This document shows positions 42,523 through 51,675 of a stretch of 58,928 nucleotides of DNA, in pieces (position 1 is the first letter of the stretch; each line of letters opens with the position of its first letter). The notes beneath the pieces are model-generated. The model saw only the letters and a program-made list of their open reading frames with translations. It ran no database searches and was not told the origin of the DNA. Source of the stretch: Candidatus Symbiothrix dinenymphae (GTDB taxonomy: Bacteria; Bacteroidota; Bacteroidia; Bacteroidales; Azobacteroidaceae); contig BBRT01000078.1 of NCBI GenBank assembly GCA_001417715.1, positions 1-58,928 of the forward strand, written 5' to 3'. Position numbers and translations under genes: made by a program.

Positions 42523-42530
42523 TACCTTTG
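42523..42530 (+). promoter_or_regulatory. -7 box for the AAA ATPase gene
   Basis: TACCTTTG followed by CA, 22 nt before the ATG at 42553; the operator-like repeats lie directly upstream. Confidence 0.65.
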
Positions 42531-42552
42531 CACCGAATTAATAAAGAGTATT

Positions 42553-43758
42553 ATGGGAAATGATGTAACAGAAGTGCTTTACACAGCATTTAACAGGAAA
42601 TTGGCAAGGGTATCGCTTGAACACAAACGGTATCTTTACACTCAAATCAACTGGAACGCCCGGATGATTGGGATAAAAGGCGCACGAGGTGTGGGCAAAA
42701 CAACGCTTTTGCTACAACACATCAAGTTGGCATTTACAGATGCCAACACGGTGCTGTATATTTCGTTGGACGACTTGTGGTTCAAAACCAATTCGTTGGT
42801 GGAACTCGTTGAATACGTTTATACTCATGGTGTTACACATCTGTTTATTGACGAAGTTCATCATTATCCTGATTGGTCGCAAAATCTGAAAAATATCTAC
42901 GACAACTATCCCGATTTGAACATTGTTTATACCGGCTCGTCCATGTTGGAAATCGACAATTCAAAAAGTGATTTGAGTCGGAGGCAAACGGTTTATGAAT
43001 TGCAGGGCTTGTCATTTCGAGAATATCTTGCGTTTGAAGGAATCATGTCGACTTCGCCTCTTTCGTTGAGGACACTTGTGCAACAGCACTTAAAAATAGC
43101 AATGGGGATTACCACGCAAATCAAAATTTTACCTTTGTTTGAAAAATATCTAAGAAATGGTTATTATCCGTTTTACAAAGATGTTGGAGAAGATTTTTTC
43201 ATGCGGTTGCAGACAGTTGCCTCGCTTGTAATTGATTCTGATTTGCCTGCTGTTGAGGATGTTGAATATGCAACCGTTCAGAAAGCAAAAAAAATGTTGA
43301 TGATTTTGGCGCAGCATGCTCCGTGCACGCCGAATATCAGTCAATTGTGCAAAGAATTGGAAACCACGCGGGATTTGGGTTTAAAACTGCTCTATGCGTT
43401 GGACAGGGCGGCTTTGCTCAATTTATTGGCTTCGGAAATCAAAAATTACAAACAGCTCTCGAAGCCCGATAAAATCTATCTGAACAATACTAATCTAATG
43501 TATGCCCTAACGCAACAAGTGGATAAGGGCAGTTTGCGGGAAACTTTTTTTTGCAATCAACTCAGTGCAGTCAGTTCGGTGGTAATGCCCAAAACCGGCG
43601 ATTTTTTAGTGGACGGCAAAATGCTGTTTGAAGTTGGCGGCAAAGGCAAAAGCTTTGTGCAGATAAAGGACATACCCGACAGTTATTTGGCTATTGATGA
43701 CATAGAATTTGGACGCAAAAACAAGATACCATTGTGGATGTTCGGGCTGTTGTATTAA
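42553..43758 (+). CDS. AAA+ ATPase with DUF4143-like C-terminus
   Basis: A 401-residue protein. Walker A (G-A-R-G-V-G-K-T-T) and Walker B (L-F-I-D-E-V-H) are clear, followed by a Y-T-G-S-S-M-L sensor stretch and the R-R-Q-T-V-Y-E-L-Q-G-L-S-F-R-E-Y segment typical of this family. The C-terminal half reads as winged-helix plus nuclease-like fold (DUF4143). Function in the family is not established. The start is placed after the promoter; an in-frame upstream ATG at 42505 precedes the promoter. Confidence 0.88.
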   Translation: MGNDVTEVLYTAFNRKLARVSLEHKRYLYTQINWNARMIGIKGARGVGKTTLLLQHIKLAFTDANTVLYISLDDLWFKTNSLVELVEYVYTHGVTHLFIDEVHHYPDWSQNLKNIYDNYPDLNIVYTGSSMLEIDNSKSDLSRRQTVYELQGLSFREYLAFEGIMSTSPLSLRTLVQQHLKIAMGITTQIKILPLFEKYLRNGYYPFYKDVGEDFFMRLQTVASLVIDSDLPAVEDVEYATVQKAKKMLMILAQHAPCTPNISQLCKELETTRDLGLKLLYALDRAALLNLLASEIKNYKQLSKPDKIYLNNTNLMYALTQQVDKGSLRETFFCNQLSAVSSVVMPKTGDFLVDGKMLFEVGGKGKSFVQIKDIPDSYLAIDDIEFGRKNKIPLWMFGLLY

Positions 43759-43792
43759 CTTTTCAATAATGAACATCAAAGAAAAAAAATAT

Positions 43793-44698
43793 ATGAAGCG
43801 AATAATTTCTTCCGACCAACTGCCAATCAATGCCGATGGTTCAGTATTTCATCTGCACCTCAAGCCGGAGCAACTGGCAGATAACATTGTGATGATGGGC
43901 GACCCTGAGCGGGTGCCCGTTGTTGCTTCCCATTTCGATTCTGTGGAATTTGACCAGCAAAATCGGGAATTTCGCACCATCACGGGCATGTACAAAGACA
44001 AGCGCATCACAGCGTTGTCGCACGGCATTGGCTGCGACAATTTGGATATTGTGATGACCGAATTGGATGCGTTGGCGAATGTTGATTTGCGAACGCGGGA
44101 AGTGAAAATACCACGGGGGACTGTGGGGCAAGCCCGCAATAATGTACCGTTTCGGCAGCTCACTCTGGTGCGCATTGGCACTTCCGGCGGTTTGCAGCCC
44201 ACTTGCCCGATTGGTTCGTATGTGGCTTCGGAAATTTCGATGGGGATGGATGGGCTACTGTATTTTTACGAAGGTGGTGCCAAATTGAATGACTCTCAAC
44301 TGGCTGAAAAATTTATTCAGCAGACACGATGGAATAAATGGCTGGCAGCACCCTATTTTGTGCATTCGGATGCAGAATTATTGAAGCGCATCGGGCGCAA
44401 TATGATTAGAGGCATAACCATTTCTGCCAGTGGATTTTATGGTCCGCAAGGGCGGCACGTGCGGCTGGGCTTAGCCAATCCCGACCAAAACACACTCATT
44501 GAATTGTTTGAATACGAAGGGCTGAAAATCACCAATTACGAAATGGAAAGTGCCGCACTGGCAGGCTTAGCCTCACTGATGGGACATAAAGCCATGACAG
44601 TCTGCCTCATCATTGCCGGACGCTATTCCGGCGAAGTGAATACGGACTACAAAGGCTCATTTAATGGGCTGATTACTAAGGTGTTAGACAGGATATAA
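43793..44698 (+). CDS. Nucleoside phosphorylase, uridine phosphorylase-like
   Basis: A 301-residue enzyme of nucleoside salvage. M-G-D-P-E-R-V-P, L-S-H-G-I-G-C-D-N, R-I-G-T-S-G-G-L-Q and N-Y-E-M-E-S-A-A-L are signature stretches of the PNP/UDP fold. The ATG at 43793 is chosen because M-K-R-I-I-S-S... D-G-S-V-F-H-L-H-L-K begins homologous proteins. The G-T-V-G-Q-A-R-N-N peptide is a worn-down REP insert, in frame. Confidence 0.88.
   Translation: MKRIISSDQLPINADGSVFHLHLKPEQLADNIVMMGDPERVPVVASHFDSVEFDQQNREFRTITGMYKDKRITALSHGIGCDNLDIVMTELDALANVDLRTREVKIPRGTVGQARNNVPFRQLTLVRIGTSGGLQPTCPIGSYVASEISMGMDGLLYFYEGGAKLNDSQLAEKFIQQTRWNKWLAAPYFVHSDAELLKRIGRNMIRGITISASGFYGPQGRHVRLGLANPDQNTLIELFEYEGLKITNYEMESAALAGLASLMGHKAMTVCLIIAGRYSGEVNTDYKGSFNGLITKVLDRI
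44116..44142 (-). repeat. REP-like palindrome, copy 10 (degenerate, inside the phosphorylase gene)
   Basis: It keeps GGCAAGCCCGCAAT but has diverged elsewhere (CTGTGGGGCAAGC). It encodes G-Q-A-R-N-N. Confidence 0.65.
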
Positions 44699-44726
44699 AC
44701 AGCATCCGGCGCAATGACCTGCTTTT

Positions 44727-46040
44727 TTATTTCTCCCGCATATAGATATTGATGGGCGTGCCGGTCAGCTTCCAATGCTTGCGAATTTGATTTTCCAAAA
44801 AACGCTTGTATGGCTCTTTCACCCATTGTGGGAGGTTGCAGAAAAACACGAAACTGGGGATGGGGGTGTTTGGGAGTTGCGTTATATACTTGATACGCAC
44901 TACTTTGCCTTTTATCGTTGGCGGTGGGGTGTGTTCGATAATTGGGAGCATCACCTCGTTTAATTGGTGCGTTGGGATTTTTGTGTTGCGAATGTCATAG
45001 ACTTCCTGCGCTGTTTCGAGCACTTTGAAAATGCGCTGTTTGGTGAGTGCGGAGGCAAAAATCACCGGCACATCCACAAAGGGTGCCATGCGCTCGTGAA
45101 CGGCGTTTTCGAATGTGCGCAGGGTGTTATTGTCCTTATTTTCAACCAAATCCCACTTGTTGACCACCACTACCAAGCCTTTTTTGTTCTTCTGCACCAA
45201 TGAAAAAATGTTCATGTCTTGGGCTTCAATGCCGCGCGTGGCATCGAGCATCAGCACACAGACATCGGCATTTTCGATGGCGCGGATGGCGCGAATGTTG
45301 GAGTAGTATTCCAAATCTTCGTTCACTTTGCCTTTTTTGCGGATGCCTGCCGTATCGACCAGGTAGAATTTCAGCCCGAATTTGTCGAAAAGGGTGTGGA
45401 TGGAGTCGCGTGTGGTGCCGGCAATGTCCGTCACGATATGACGTTCTTCGCCGATGAAAGCGTTGAGCATTGAGGATTTTCCGGCATTGGGTCGCCCTAC
45501 AATCGCGATTTTCGGCACGTTTTCTTCCAATTCTTCTTCGGTGGATTTGGTGAATTTTGTAACTAATGTGTCTAATAAGTCGCCCGTCCCGGAGCCGTTG
45601 AGGGCAGAAATGGTGTACGGGTCGCCCAAGCCGAGTGCGTAAAACTCCGCCGACTGCGCGTGTAAATCGAAATTATCGGCTTTGTTAGACACCAACAAAA
45701 CCGGTTTCTTGCCCTGCCGTAGCATCCGCGCCACTTGCTGGTCAAGGTCGGTAATGCCCGTCAGCACATCCACCACAAACAAAATCACGTCTGCCTCTTC
45801 GATGGCTACCTGCACCTGCTTGTTGATTTCGCCCTCAAAGACGTCCGCCGAGTTCATCACCCAGCCGCCCGTGTCGATGACCGAAAACTCGTGACCCGTC
45901 CACTCCGCCTTGCCATACTGACGGTCGCGCGTGGTGCCCGAAGTTTCGTCCACGATGGCTTGACGACTTTGTGTCAAACGATTAAAAAGAGTTGATTTGC
46001 CCACATTGGGGCGACCTACGATTGCTACTATATTGCTCAT
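44727..46040 (-). CDS. der: GTPase Der (EngA)
   Basis: A 437-residue ribosome-assembly GTPase with two tandem G domains: G1 motifs G-R-P-N-V-G-K-S near the N-terminus and G-R-P-N-A-G-K-S near residue 180, D-T-G-G/D-T-A-G and N-K-A-D/N-K-W-D. A KH-like domain ends the protein. I use the ATG at 46040 ([11 protein letters not shown]), the usual start; a further ATG at 46067 adds nine hydrophobic residues. It converges on the nucleoside phosphorylase gene and shares a divergent promoter region with the leader/MBOAT operon. Confidence 0.96.
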   Translation of the reverse strand: MSNIVAIVGRPNVGKSTLFNRLTQSRQAIVDETSGTTRDRQYGKAEWTGHEFSVIDTGGWVMNSADVFEGEINKQVQVAIEEADVILFVVDVLTGITDLDQQVARMLRQGKKPVLLVSNKADNFDLHAQSAEFYALGLGDPYTISALNGSGTGDLLDTLVTKFTKSTEEELEENVPKIAIVGRPNAGKSSMLNAFIGEERHIVTDIAGTTRDSIHTLFDKFGLKFYLVDTAGIRKKGKVNEDLEYYSNIRAIRAIENADVCVLMLDATRGIEAQDMNIFSLVQKNKKGLVVVVNKWDLVENKDNNTLRTFENAVHERMAPFVDVPVIFASALTKQRIFKVLETAQEVYDIRNTKIPTHQLNEVMLPIIEHTPPPTIKGKVVRIKYITQLPNTPIPSFVFFCNLPQWVKEPYKRFLENQIRKHWKLTGTPINIYMREK

Positions 46041-46081
46041 AATCAATGAAATAATGAAAAGCAACACAGCCTTTCAGAGGA

Positions 46082-46089
46082 CAAAGGTA
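46082..46089 (-). promoter_or_regulatory. -7 box for der
   Basis: The minus strand reads TACCTTTG then TC, 41 nt before the chosen ATG. Confidence 0.6.
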
Positions 46090-46131
46090 CGCAAAAATTA
46101 CATATATTGTCAAAATTTCAAAATTTTTGCT

Positions 46132-46139
46132 TACCTTTG
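46132..46139 (+). promoter_or_regulatory. -7 box for leader copy 1 and the MBOAT operon
   Basis: TACCTTTG followed by CG, 26 nt before the leader ATG. The surrounding bases (ATTGTCAAAATTT upstream; CCCGAAA and an A-run downstream) are closely repeated at 48972 and 57562. Confidence 0.65.
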
Positions 46140-46165
46140 CGCCCGAAAGTTAAAAAAAAAAGAAA

Positions 46166-46408
46166 ATGCAACTTGTGTCATTGATATTCGCTATTCTCCT
46201 GTCGGTAGGGCTTTTGCTCTATCCAATGGTTTTTCGTTATCATAACTCATTGATAATAAGCAAGTTACCCCCCCCACCCCCAACTTGCTCATTATCAAGC
46301 AGTTACGAGCGTTCGTTAAAGCTATATATTCACAAAATAACATCAGCCATATCAGGGTCATGCCTTGGTGTGGCTCTATTGGTGTGTCATTTAAAAACAG
46401 ACAAATAA
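46166..46408 (+). CDS. Small membrane-leader ORF, copy 1 (poly-C containing)
   Basis: An 80-residue ORF starting M-Q-L-V-S-L-I-F-A-I-L-L-S-V-G, a single hydrophobic segment. It then has K-L-P-P-P-P-P from a C-rich tract and a Ser/Lys-rich tail. The first 34 codons are repeated almost exactly at 54744 and 57597. It stops one base before the MBOAT ATG, so it may couple translation to that gene. Here the tract is C8-A-C5. I do not recognise a family; it may be a remnant of a larger membrane-protein gene. Confidence 0.55.
   Translation: MQLVSLIFAILLSVGLLLYPMVFRYHNSLIISKLPPPPPTCSLSSSYERSLKLYIHKITSAISGSCLGVALLVCHLKTDK
46250..46298. repeat. C8AC5 tract inside a 17-bp inverted repeat
   Basis: TTGATAATAAGCAAGTT (46250-46266) and AACTTGCTCATTATCAA (46282-46298) are inverted repeats with one mismatch, enclosing the tract at 46268-46281. 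The left half also precedes the C14 and C17 tracts, and a copy follows the G13 tract. Confidence 0.85.
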
Positions 46409-46409
46409 T

Positions 46410-47855
46410 ATGCTATTCAACTCCATCCCATTTGTGATTTTCTTTGTAATACTCTTTGCGCTGTATTACTTCGTTTTCAAAGAAAAGACTAAGCCGCAAA
46501 ACATCCTTCTGCTGGTGGCAAGTTACTTTTTCTATGCTTGGGCAGATTGGCGAATTTTGCCGCTGCTAATCATCTCAACTCTTGTCTTTTATGGCTTGGG
46601 CATTGCGATTTTCAATGCCGCAGGGTCGCGGCGAGCCACGACACTATCCACTCTCGGCGTGGTGTTTGGCATAGCCGTGTTGGGTTATTTCAAGTACACC
46701 AACTTTTTTATCTCGTCGTTCAAGGATTTGTTCGACAGCATTGGGCTGCAAACCAACCTGCACACGTTCAATATCATTTTGCCAATCGGAATCAGTTTTT
46801 ATACGTTCCGTCTGTTGAGTTATGTAATCGACATCAACAGAGGCAAATACGAGCCTACGCGCGGTATTGTAGCATTTTCTACTTATGTTGCCTTTTTCCC
46901 GTGCATACTGTCCGGTCCGATTGACCGCCCTAACACGCTCATCCCGCAGTTGCAAACCAAACGGACTTTTGACTATGCTTTGGCTGTCGATGGATGCAGG
47001 CAAATTCTTTGGGGGCTGTTCAAAAAGATGGTTGTTGCCGATAACTGTGCTACGATTGCCGATAAAATTTTCAGTCATTCGGCAGATTATTCGGGGAGCA
47101 CGCTGGTGTTGGGAGCCATCTTTTATGCTTTTCAGATGTATGCCGATTTTTCGGGCTATACGGATATGGCGATTGGGGTGGGCAAATTGCTGGGTTTTCG
47201 CTTGACAAAAAACTTCAATTATCCACTTTTTGCACAAAATATTGCTGATTTTTGGCGCAGGTGGCATATTTCGCTCACCTCGTGGCTGACGGATTATGTG
47301 TTCATGCCGCTGAACGTGAAATGGCGCAATTGGGGCAATTGGGGGATGATACTCGCCATTATTGTCAATTTTGTACTCGTTGGGCTGTGGCATGGTGCTA
47401 ATTGGATGTTTGTCATCTATGGGCTTTATCACGGATTGCTTTATATTCCACTGATTTTATCCGGAGCTATGTTCAAAAAGGTGAAGATAGAGACTTACAA
47501 ATGGGGATTTCCCAAGTTGAAGACCTTGGGCAATATGCTACTTACGTTTGCATTGGTGGCGTTTGGATTGATTCTTTTTAGAGCAGAAAGCGTTGCGCAG
47601 GCGGTTGATTATATCGCAGGGATGTTTTCTGAAACATTGTTTACAATGCCTGAATTTTCAGGTGGTAAAAAAGCTATCTTGTTTTCCGCGTTGCTAATCC
47701 TTGTCGAGTGGGCGCAAAGACAGAGAGAACATGGGCTTCAAATAAGTCATATACAAGCTTTTAGCATCAGATTATTCATCATTTATTTGGTAGCGTTTGC
47801 GATTATACTGTTCAGTGCAACAGATGCTAATCAATTTATTTATTTTCAATTTTAA
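46410..47855 (+). CDS. MBOAT-family membrane O-acyltransferase
   Basis: A 481-residue polytopic membrane protein of the AlgI/DltB branch of MBOAT. Diagnostic stretches are P-I-G-I-S-F-Y-T-F, F-x-P-x-x-L-S-G-P-I, the N-F-N-Y-P-L-F-A-Q-N-I-A-D-F-W-R-R-W-H-I-S-L motif and G-L-W-H328-G-A-N-W with the invariant histidine. Such enzymes pass acyl groups across the membrane onto surface polymers, with an SGNH-type partner. Here the SGNH-like gene starts 3 bp downstream. Acyl donor is inferred to be the carrier protein encoded at 51433. It follows leader copy 1 by one base. Confidence 0.93.
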   Translation: MLFNSIPFVIFFVILFALYYFVFKEKTKPQNILLLVASYFFYAWADWRILPLLIISTLVFYGLGIAIFNAAGSRRATTLSTLGVVFGIAVLGYFKYTNFFISSFKDLFDSIGLQTNLHTFNIILPIGISFYTFRLLSYVIDINRGKYEPTRGIVAFSTYVAFFPCILSGPIDRPNTLIPQLQTKRTFDYALAVDGCRQILWGLFKKMVVADNCATIADKIFSHSADYSGSTLVLGAIFYAFQMYADFSGYTDMAIGVGKLLGFRLTKNFNYPLFAQNIADFWRRWHISLTSWLTDYVFMPLNVKWRNWGNWGMILAIIVNFVLVGLWHGANWMFVIYGLYHGLLYIPLILSGAMFKKVKIETYKWGFPKLKTLGNMLLTFALVAFGLILFRAESVAQAVDYIAGMFSETLFTMPEFSGGKKAILFSALLILVEWAQRQREHGLQISHIQAFSIRLFIIYLVAFAIILFSATDANQFIYFQF

Positions 47856-47858
47856 GTT

Positions 47859-48926
47859 ATGAAGAAGTTTTTTATTCGGTTGTTATTTTTCATTCCTGTC
47901 CCACTCTTGATAGTGGCTACAAACTATTTTGTTGACCCTGCTAATCTTTTTCGGGAAGGTTATGAAAGTGGTATTGTTGATTATTGGCTGCAAGGGTACA
48001 ATGTGGTGACGGGTATTGTCAACTACGATGAACGAAGCCTGCAAAGGCAGTATATTGAAAAAATGCCGGAATGTCCGACAGAAATTGTTTTGGGCAGCAG
48101 CAGAGTCTTTTTAATCGGACAAACGATGACAGGAAATGACCGTTTGATGAACCATGGAGTGAGTGGTGCTTCGTTAGAAGACTTGATGGCAATCTACTAT
48201 CTGTACGAAAAGAAAGGATGCAATCAACTACACAAGGTGTTAATCGGCTTAGACCCGTGGTTGTTAAATGTCAATCATGGAGACACGCGTTGGAAAACAT
48301 TGAAAAATGAATATAATGCTTTCGCGAATATTTTATTGAAAAAAGGCGAACGTCTTCAATTTGGGGCAAGTTGGAGCAATTTTTACAAATATGCGGAATT
48401 GTTCTCTTTGTCATATTTGAAATCATCGATAGCATATCTACGAGCACCTAAAAACCCGGTATATAAACCAACGAAAGAGGCAATAAACGAGGATGCAACA
48501 AGACGTATGGATGGCTCAATAGATTATGGTGCGGCTTTTCGCAATTTGTCCAAAGAAGAAATTGATAAAGAAATAACGAAAGCGTTAAATCACCATCCAA
48601 TATATCACATGGGAAATTTCACTTCTCTAAACAAAGATTATTGCTTGCTGTTTTCAAACTATATTGAATATTTACAGCAAAAAAACATTGAAGTAGAGTT
48701 TGTTTTAGCTCCTTTGCATCCTCAAGTATATGATTATTTTCAAAAAAGTGAATATTACAAAATAGGTTTAGATGCTGAAACATATTTTGTGAATTATGCC
48801 ACAAAGCATCAAATCACAGTATATGGTTCGTTCAACCCTGAAAAATACCGGTTAGGTGAATTTGACTTCTATGACGGATTCCATCCGAAAGAAGCTACAA
48901 TCGAAAAAATATTACAACGCCATTAA
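47859..48926 (+). CDS. SGNH-like membrane-anchored protein, MBOAT partner
   Basis: A 355-residue protein with one N-terminal membrane anchor (about 5-24). L-G-S80-S81-R is a GDS-like nucleophile box. G-V-S-G-A-S follows at about 109 and D339-G-F-H342-P near the C-terminus is the Asp/His pair, in the order expected for SGNH hydrolase/acyltransferases such as AlgJ/AlgX- or DltD-type partners of MBOAT proteins. The close spacing with the MBOAT gene supports joint action on the outer face of the membrane. Base composition is more AT-rich than in the housekeeping genes. The precise substrate is unknown. Confidence 0.75.
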   Translation: MKKFFIRLLFFIPVPLLIVATNYFVDPANLFREGYESGIVDYWLQGYNVVTGIVNYDERSLQRQYIEKMPECPTEIVLGSSRVFLIGQTMTGNDRLMNHGVSGASLEDLMAIYYLYEKKGCNQLHKVLIGLDPWLLNVNHGDTRWKTLKNEYNAFANILLKKGERLQFGASWSNFYKYAELFSLSYLKSSIAYLRAPKNPVYKPTKEAINEDATRRMDGSIDYGAAFRNLSKEEIDKEITKALNHHPIYHMGNFTSLNKDYCLLFSNYIEYLQQKNIEVEFVLAPLHPQVYDYFQKSEYYKIGLDAETYFVNYATKHQITVYGSFNPEKYRLGEFDFYDGFHPKEATIEKILQRH

Positions 48927-48971
48927 GGGAAAATTTTTCACTTGTATTGTCAAATTTTCGAAACTTTTACT

Positions 48972-48979
48972 TACCTTTG
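48972..48979 (+). promoter_or_regulatory. -7 box for the fkbH-like operon
   Basis: TACCTTTG followed by CC, 24 nt before the ATG. The same promoter context is seen before leader copies 2 and 3, where a leader ORF separates it from fkbH sequence. Confidence 0.65.
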
Positions 48980-49003
48980 CCCCGAAAATAAAAAAAAGAG
49001 AAC

Positions 49004-50782
49004 ATGATGGATTTCACCACTTTATCAAAAAATCTCAAAAAAGATTTCTCTCACTTGAAACCGATTAAGGTTGCTGTTTTGGGGGATTCGGCTACGCAGT
49101 TTCTGGTGCAGGCATTGCGCGGCACGGGCTATGAGTTTGGGTTTGATTTACAGGTGTTTGAGGCAGAGTTTAATCAGATTGACAGGCAAATATTAGACCC
49201 CGATTCGGAATTGTACGCCTTCAATGCAGAGGTGGTGCTTATTTTTGAATCGACACACAAATTGTTGCAGAAGTACAATAAAAAACTGCTTCGTCATGAC
49301 GGGCTGCCTCGCTTCGCCGAAGATGCACTTGCACACACAAAGCAGTTGATTTCCACCCTGCAAAGCAAAACCAACGCGAAAATCATTTTTTGCAATTACA
49401 CCGAAGAGGACGACCGCGTTTTTGGGCAATACGCCAACAAAGTGGAAGCCTCTTTTGTCTATCAACTGCGCAAACTGAATTTCTTAATACAGGAATTTGC
49501 GGCGCAAACAGGCAATTTTTATGTCTGCGATTTGAGTACGATTCAAAATACGATGGGGCGCGAAACATTCTGGGCACCAAACGTTTATACGAACACGGAA
49601 ATGGTGGTGAGCATTGATGCTTTGCCCTGTTTTGCGCAATCGGTGCTGCAAATTATCGCTGCTTTTCAGGGGGCATTTAAGAAATGCGTGATTCTGGACT
49701 TGGACAACACCGTGTGGGGCGGCGTGATTGGCGATGATGGCATCGACAACATTCAAATCGGGCAATTGGGTATTGGAAAGGCGTTTACGGAATTTCAGTA
49801 TTGGTGCAAAAAGTTGCAGCAACGCGGAATAATCCTCGCGGTATGCAGCAAAAACACCGAATCCATCGCGAAAGAGCCGTTTGAAAAGCATCCCGATATG
49901 GTGCTGAAATTGACGGATATTGCCGTTTTTGTCGCCAATTGGGAAAACAAGGCGGACAATATCCGCAAAATTCAAAAGATATTGAACATTGGCTTCGATT
50001 CGATGGTTTTCCTGGACGACAATCCGTTTGAACGCAACATCGTGCGCGAAAATGTGCCCGGAATCACAGTACCCGAACTTCCGGAAGACCCTGCACTCTA
50101 CCTGGATTACCTCTACAGCCTGAACCTGTTTGAAACCATTTCCTATTCCGGCGAAGACACGCAACGCACTGCCCAATATCAAAAAGAGGCGGAACGGGTG
50201 ATTTTTCAGGAAGCATTTACCAACGAAGACGATTTTTTGAAAAGCCTCAATATGGTGTCGGACACCAAACCGTTTGACAATTTTACTATTCCACGTGTGG
50301 CACAACTGTCGCAACGCTCCAACCAATTCAATTTGAGAACGATACGCTACACCGAAGACGATGTGAAACGCATTGCGCAATCGGCACAATACTTCACGCT
50401 GTCGTTCACATTGGAAGATAAATTTGGCGACAACGGCTTGATTTGCGCCATCATTTTAGAGAAACGCGATGCCCAAACGCCCGAAAATAAAACTCTATTT
50501 ATCGACACATGGTTTATGAGTTGCCGTGTCTTAAAACGCGGCGTAGAGGCGTATGTGCTAAACGCCATCGTCGATTTGGCAAAAGCCAACGGATACGCCA
50601 CTGTGGAGGGCGAATACATCCCCACGCCCAAGAATGAGATGGTGAAAGACCATTATGAAAAACTTGGATTTGTGCCCGCCTCTGCCCGTCATTGCGGGCT
50701 TGACCCGCAATCCCCCGCGACATTATGGCAATTGGATGTGAATGGTTACGAAAAGAAAAACAATTACATAACAAAAAAATGA
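49004..50782 (+). CDS. FkbH-like HAD-superfamily protein
   Basis: A 592-residue protein. An N-terminal SGNH-like segment (about 20-190) is followed by a HAD-IIIC phosphatase-like domain with D232-L-D234-N-T-V-W-G-G-V and K-N motifs, and a GNAT-like C-terminal domain (about 430-560). Characterised FkbH-like enzymes load a glyceryl unit from 1,3-bisphosphoglycerate onto an acyl carrier protein. An ACP gene is two genes downstream. The C-terminal end carries R-H-C-G-L-D-P-Q-S-P (562-571) from a REP element, then a Lys/Asn/Tyr-rich tail. The stop overlaps the KilA-N gene start (ATGA). Starts at 49004 or 49007. Confidence 0.9.
   Translation: MMDFTTLSKNLKKDFSHLKPIKVAVLGDSATQFLVQALRGTGYEFGFDLQVFEAEFNQIDRQILDPDSELYAFNAEVVLIFESTHKLLQKYNKKLLRHDGLPRFAEDALAHTKQLISTLQSKTNAKIIFCNYTEEDDRVFGQYANKVEASFVYQLRKLNFLIQEFAAQTGNFYVCDLSTIQNTMGRETFWAPNVYTNTEMVVSIDALPCFAQSVLQIIAAFQGAFKKCVILDLDNTVWGGVIGDDGIDNIQIGQLGIGKAFTEFQYWCKKLQQRGIILAVCSKNTESIAKEPFEKHPDMVLKLTDIAVFVANWENKADNIRKIQKILNIGFDSMVFLDDNPFERNIVRENVPGITVPELPEDPALYLDYLYSLNLFETISYSGEDTQRTAQYQKEAERVIFQEAFTNEDDFLKSLNMVSDTKPFDNFTIPRVAQLSQRSNQFNLRTIRYTEDDVKRIAQSAQYFTLSFTLEDKFGDNGLICAIILEKRDAQTPENKTLFIDTWFMSCRVLKRGVEAYVLNAIVDLAKANGYATVEGEYIPTPKNEMVKDHYEKLGFVPASARHCGLDPQSPATLWQLDVNGYEKKNNYITKK
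50688..50715 (+). repeat. REP-like palindrome, copy 11 (inside fkbH-like gene)
   Basis: Full consensus copy near the 3' end of the gene; in frame. Confidence 0.9.
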
Positions 50783-51411
50783 AAAAAACGAATACCATTG
50801 TCGTCCAAGAGACCAACATTTCTGTAACAAAGGTTAACAATGAGGACTATATTTGCCTGACTGATATGGTCAAGGCAAACAAAGAAAGTGGTCGAACAGA
50901 AATACTTATTCAGAGTTGGATGCGTCGGAAAGACACTATTTTGTTTTTGGCGGCATGGGAGAGTTTATACAATCCGGTTTTTAATTACAGCGAATTCGAT
51001 GTAATTAAAAGTAGAGCAGGCGTGAATACAATACACACAGATGCCATCAAAGATTTTGTAATTCCAAAAATTGATGTAGAGCAGCAGAAGTTATATGTGT
51101 ATGCCGATGAGGCTGATTTATTGAATCTTGCTTTGTGGGGATGCACCGCAAAACAGTGGCGTGAAGCGAACGTGAATCATGCACAAAAAGGATTGAATAT
51201 TCGAGATGTGGCAAGTATAAATGAATTGGTTGTGTTATCCAATATGGAATCATTTAATGCGGAATTGTTAAAAAGAGGTATAGATAAGTCCAAACGCTAT
51301 ACCTATTTGTGGGAAATGGCACAAAGCCAATTGACACGTTTAAATGCGGTGGATGCAGAAAAAGGCTTTAGAGCGATTGAAACAGCACCGGAAGTGAAAG
51401 CGATAAATTAA
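50779..51411 (+). CDS. KilA-N domain protein
   Basis: A 210-residue protein with a KilA-N (APSES-like DNA-binding) domain at about 10-95 (Y-I-C-L-T-D-M-V-K-A, N-W-M-R-like W-M-R-R-K-D-T). A helical C-terminal region contains L-W-G-C-T-A-K-Q-W-R-E-A-N. KilA-N proteins are mostly phage- or mobile-element-linked. It is placed in the middle of the acyl-carrier operon, coupled to fkbH by ATGA and 21 bp ahead of acp. Whether it regulates the locus or is a passenger is unclear. Confidence 0.85.
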   Translation: MKKTNTIVVQETNISVTKVNNEDYICLTDMVKANKESGRTEILIQSWMRRKDTILFLAAWESLYNPVFNYSEFDVIKSRAGVNTIHTDAIKDFVIPKIDVEQQKLYVYADEADLLNLALWGCTAKQWREANVNHAQKGLNIRDVASINELVVLSNMESFNAELLKRGIDKSKRYTYLWEMAQSQLTRLNAVDAEKGFRAIETAPEVKAIN

Positions 51412-51432
51412 ATTACATAATAATAAAATAAA

Positions 51433-51675
51433 ATGGAAAAAAGAGAAATTTTATCAAAGGTGCAGGACAGTTTCAGAGATGTGCTGGACGAGGAGAGTAT
51501 CAATTTGACGGAGGCAACAACCGCCAACGATGTAGAGGGCTGGGATTCGCTGACTCACATTCAATTGATTGTGGCGATTGAAAAGCTGTTTAAGATTAAG
51601 TTTACCTCCAAAGAGATTCTTTCGTGGAAGGATGTGGGTGAAATGGTTGATTGTATTCAAAGTAAAGGAGTATGA
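51433..51675 (+). CDS. Acyl carrier protein
   Basis: An 80-residue acidic four-helix carrier protein. The phosphopantetheine site is Ser39 in G-W-D-S-L-T-H. The D-S-L-T-H wording, rather than D-S-L-D, is typical of specialised carrier proteins, not the fatty-acid AcpP. It overlaps the next gene by ATGA. Likely carries the acyl group made by the FkbH-like, MaoC-like and SDR proteins. A deletion remnant of an acp gene is at 57816-57905. Confidence 0.92.
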   Translation: MEKREILSKVQDSFRDVLDEESINLTEATTANDVEGWDSLTHIQLIVAIEKLFKIKFTSKEILSWKDVGEMVDCIQSKGV

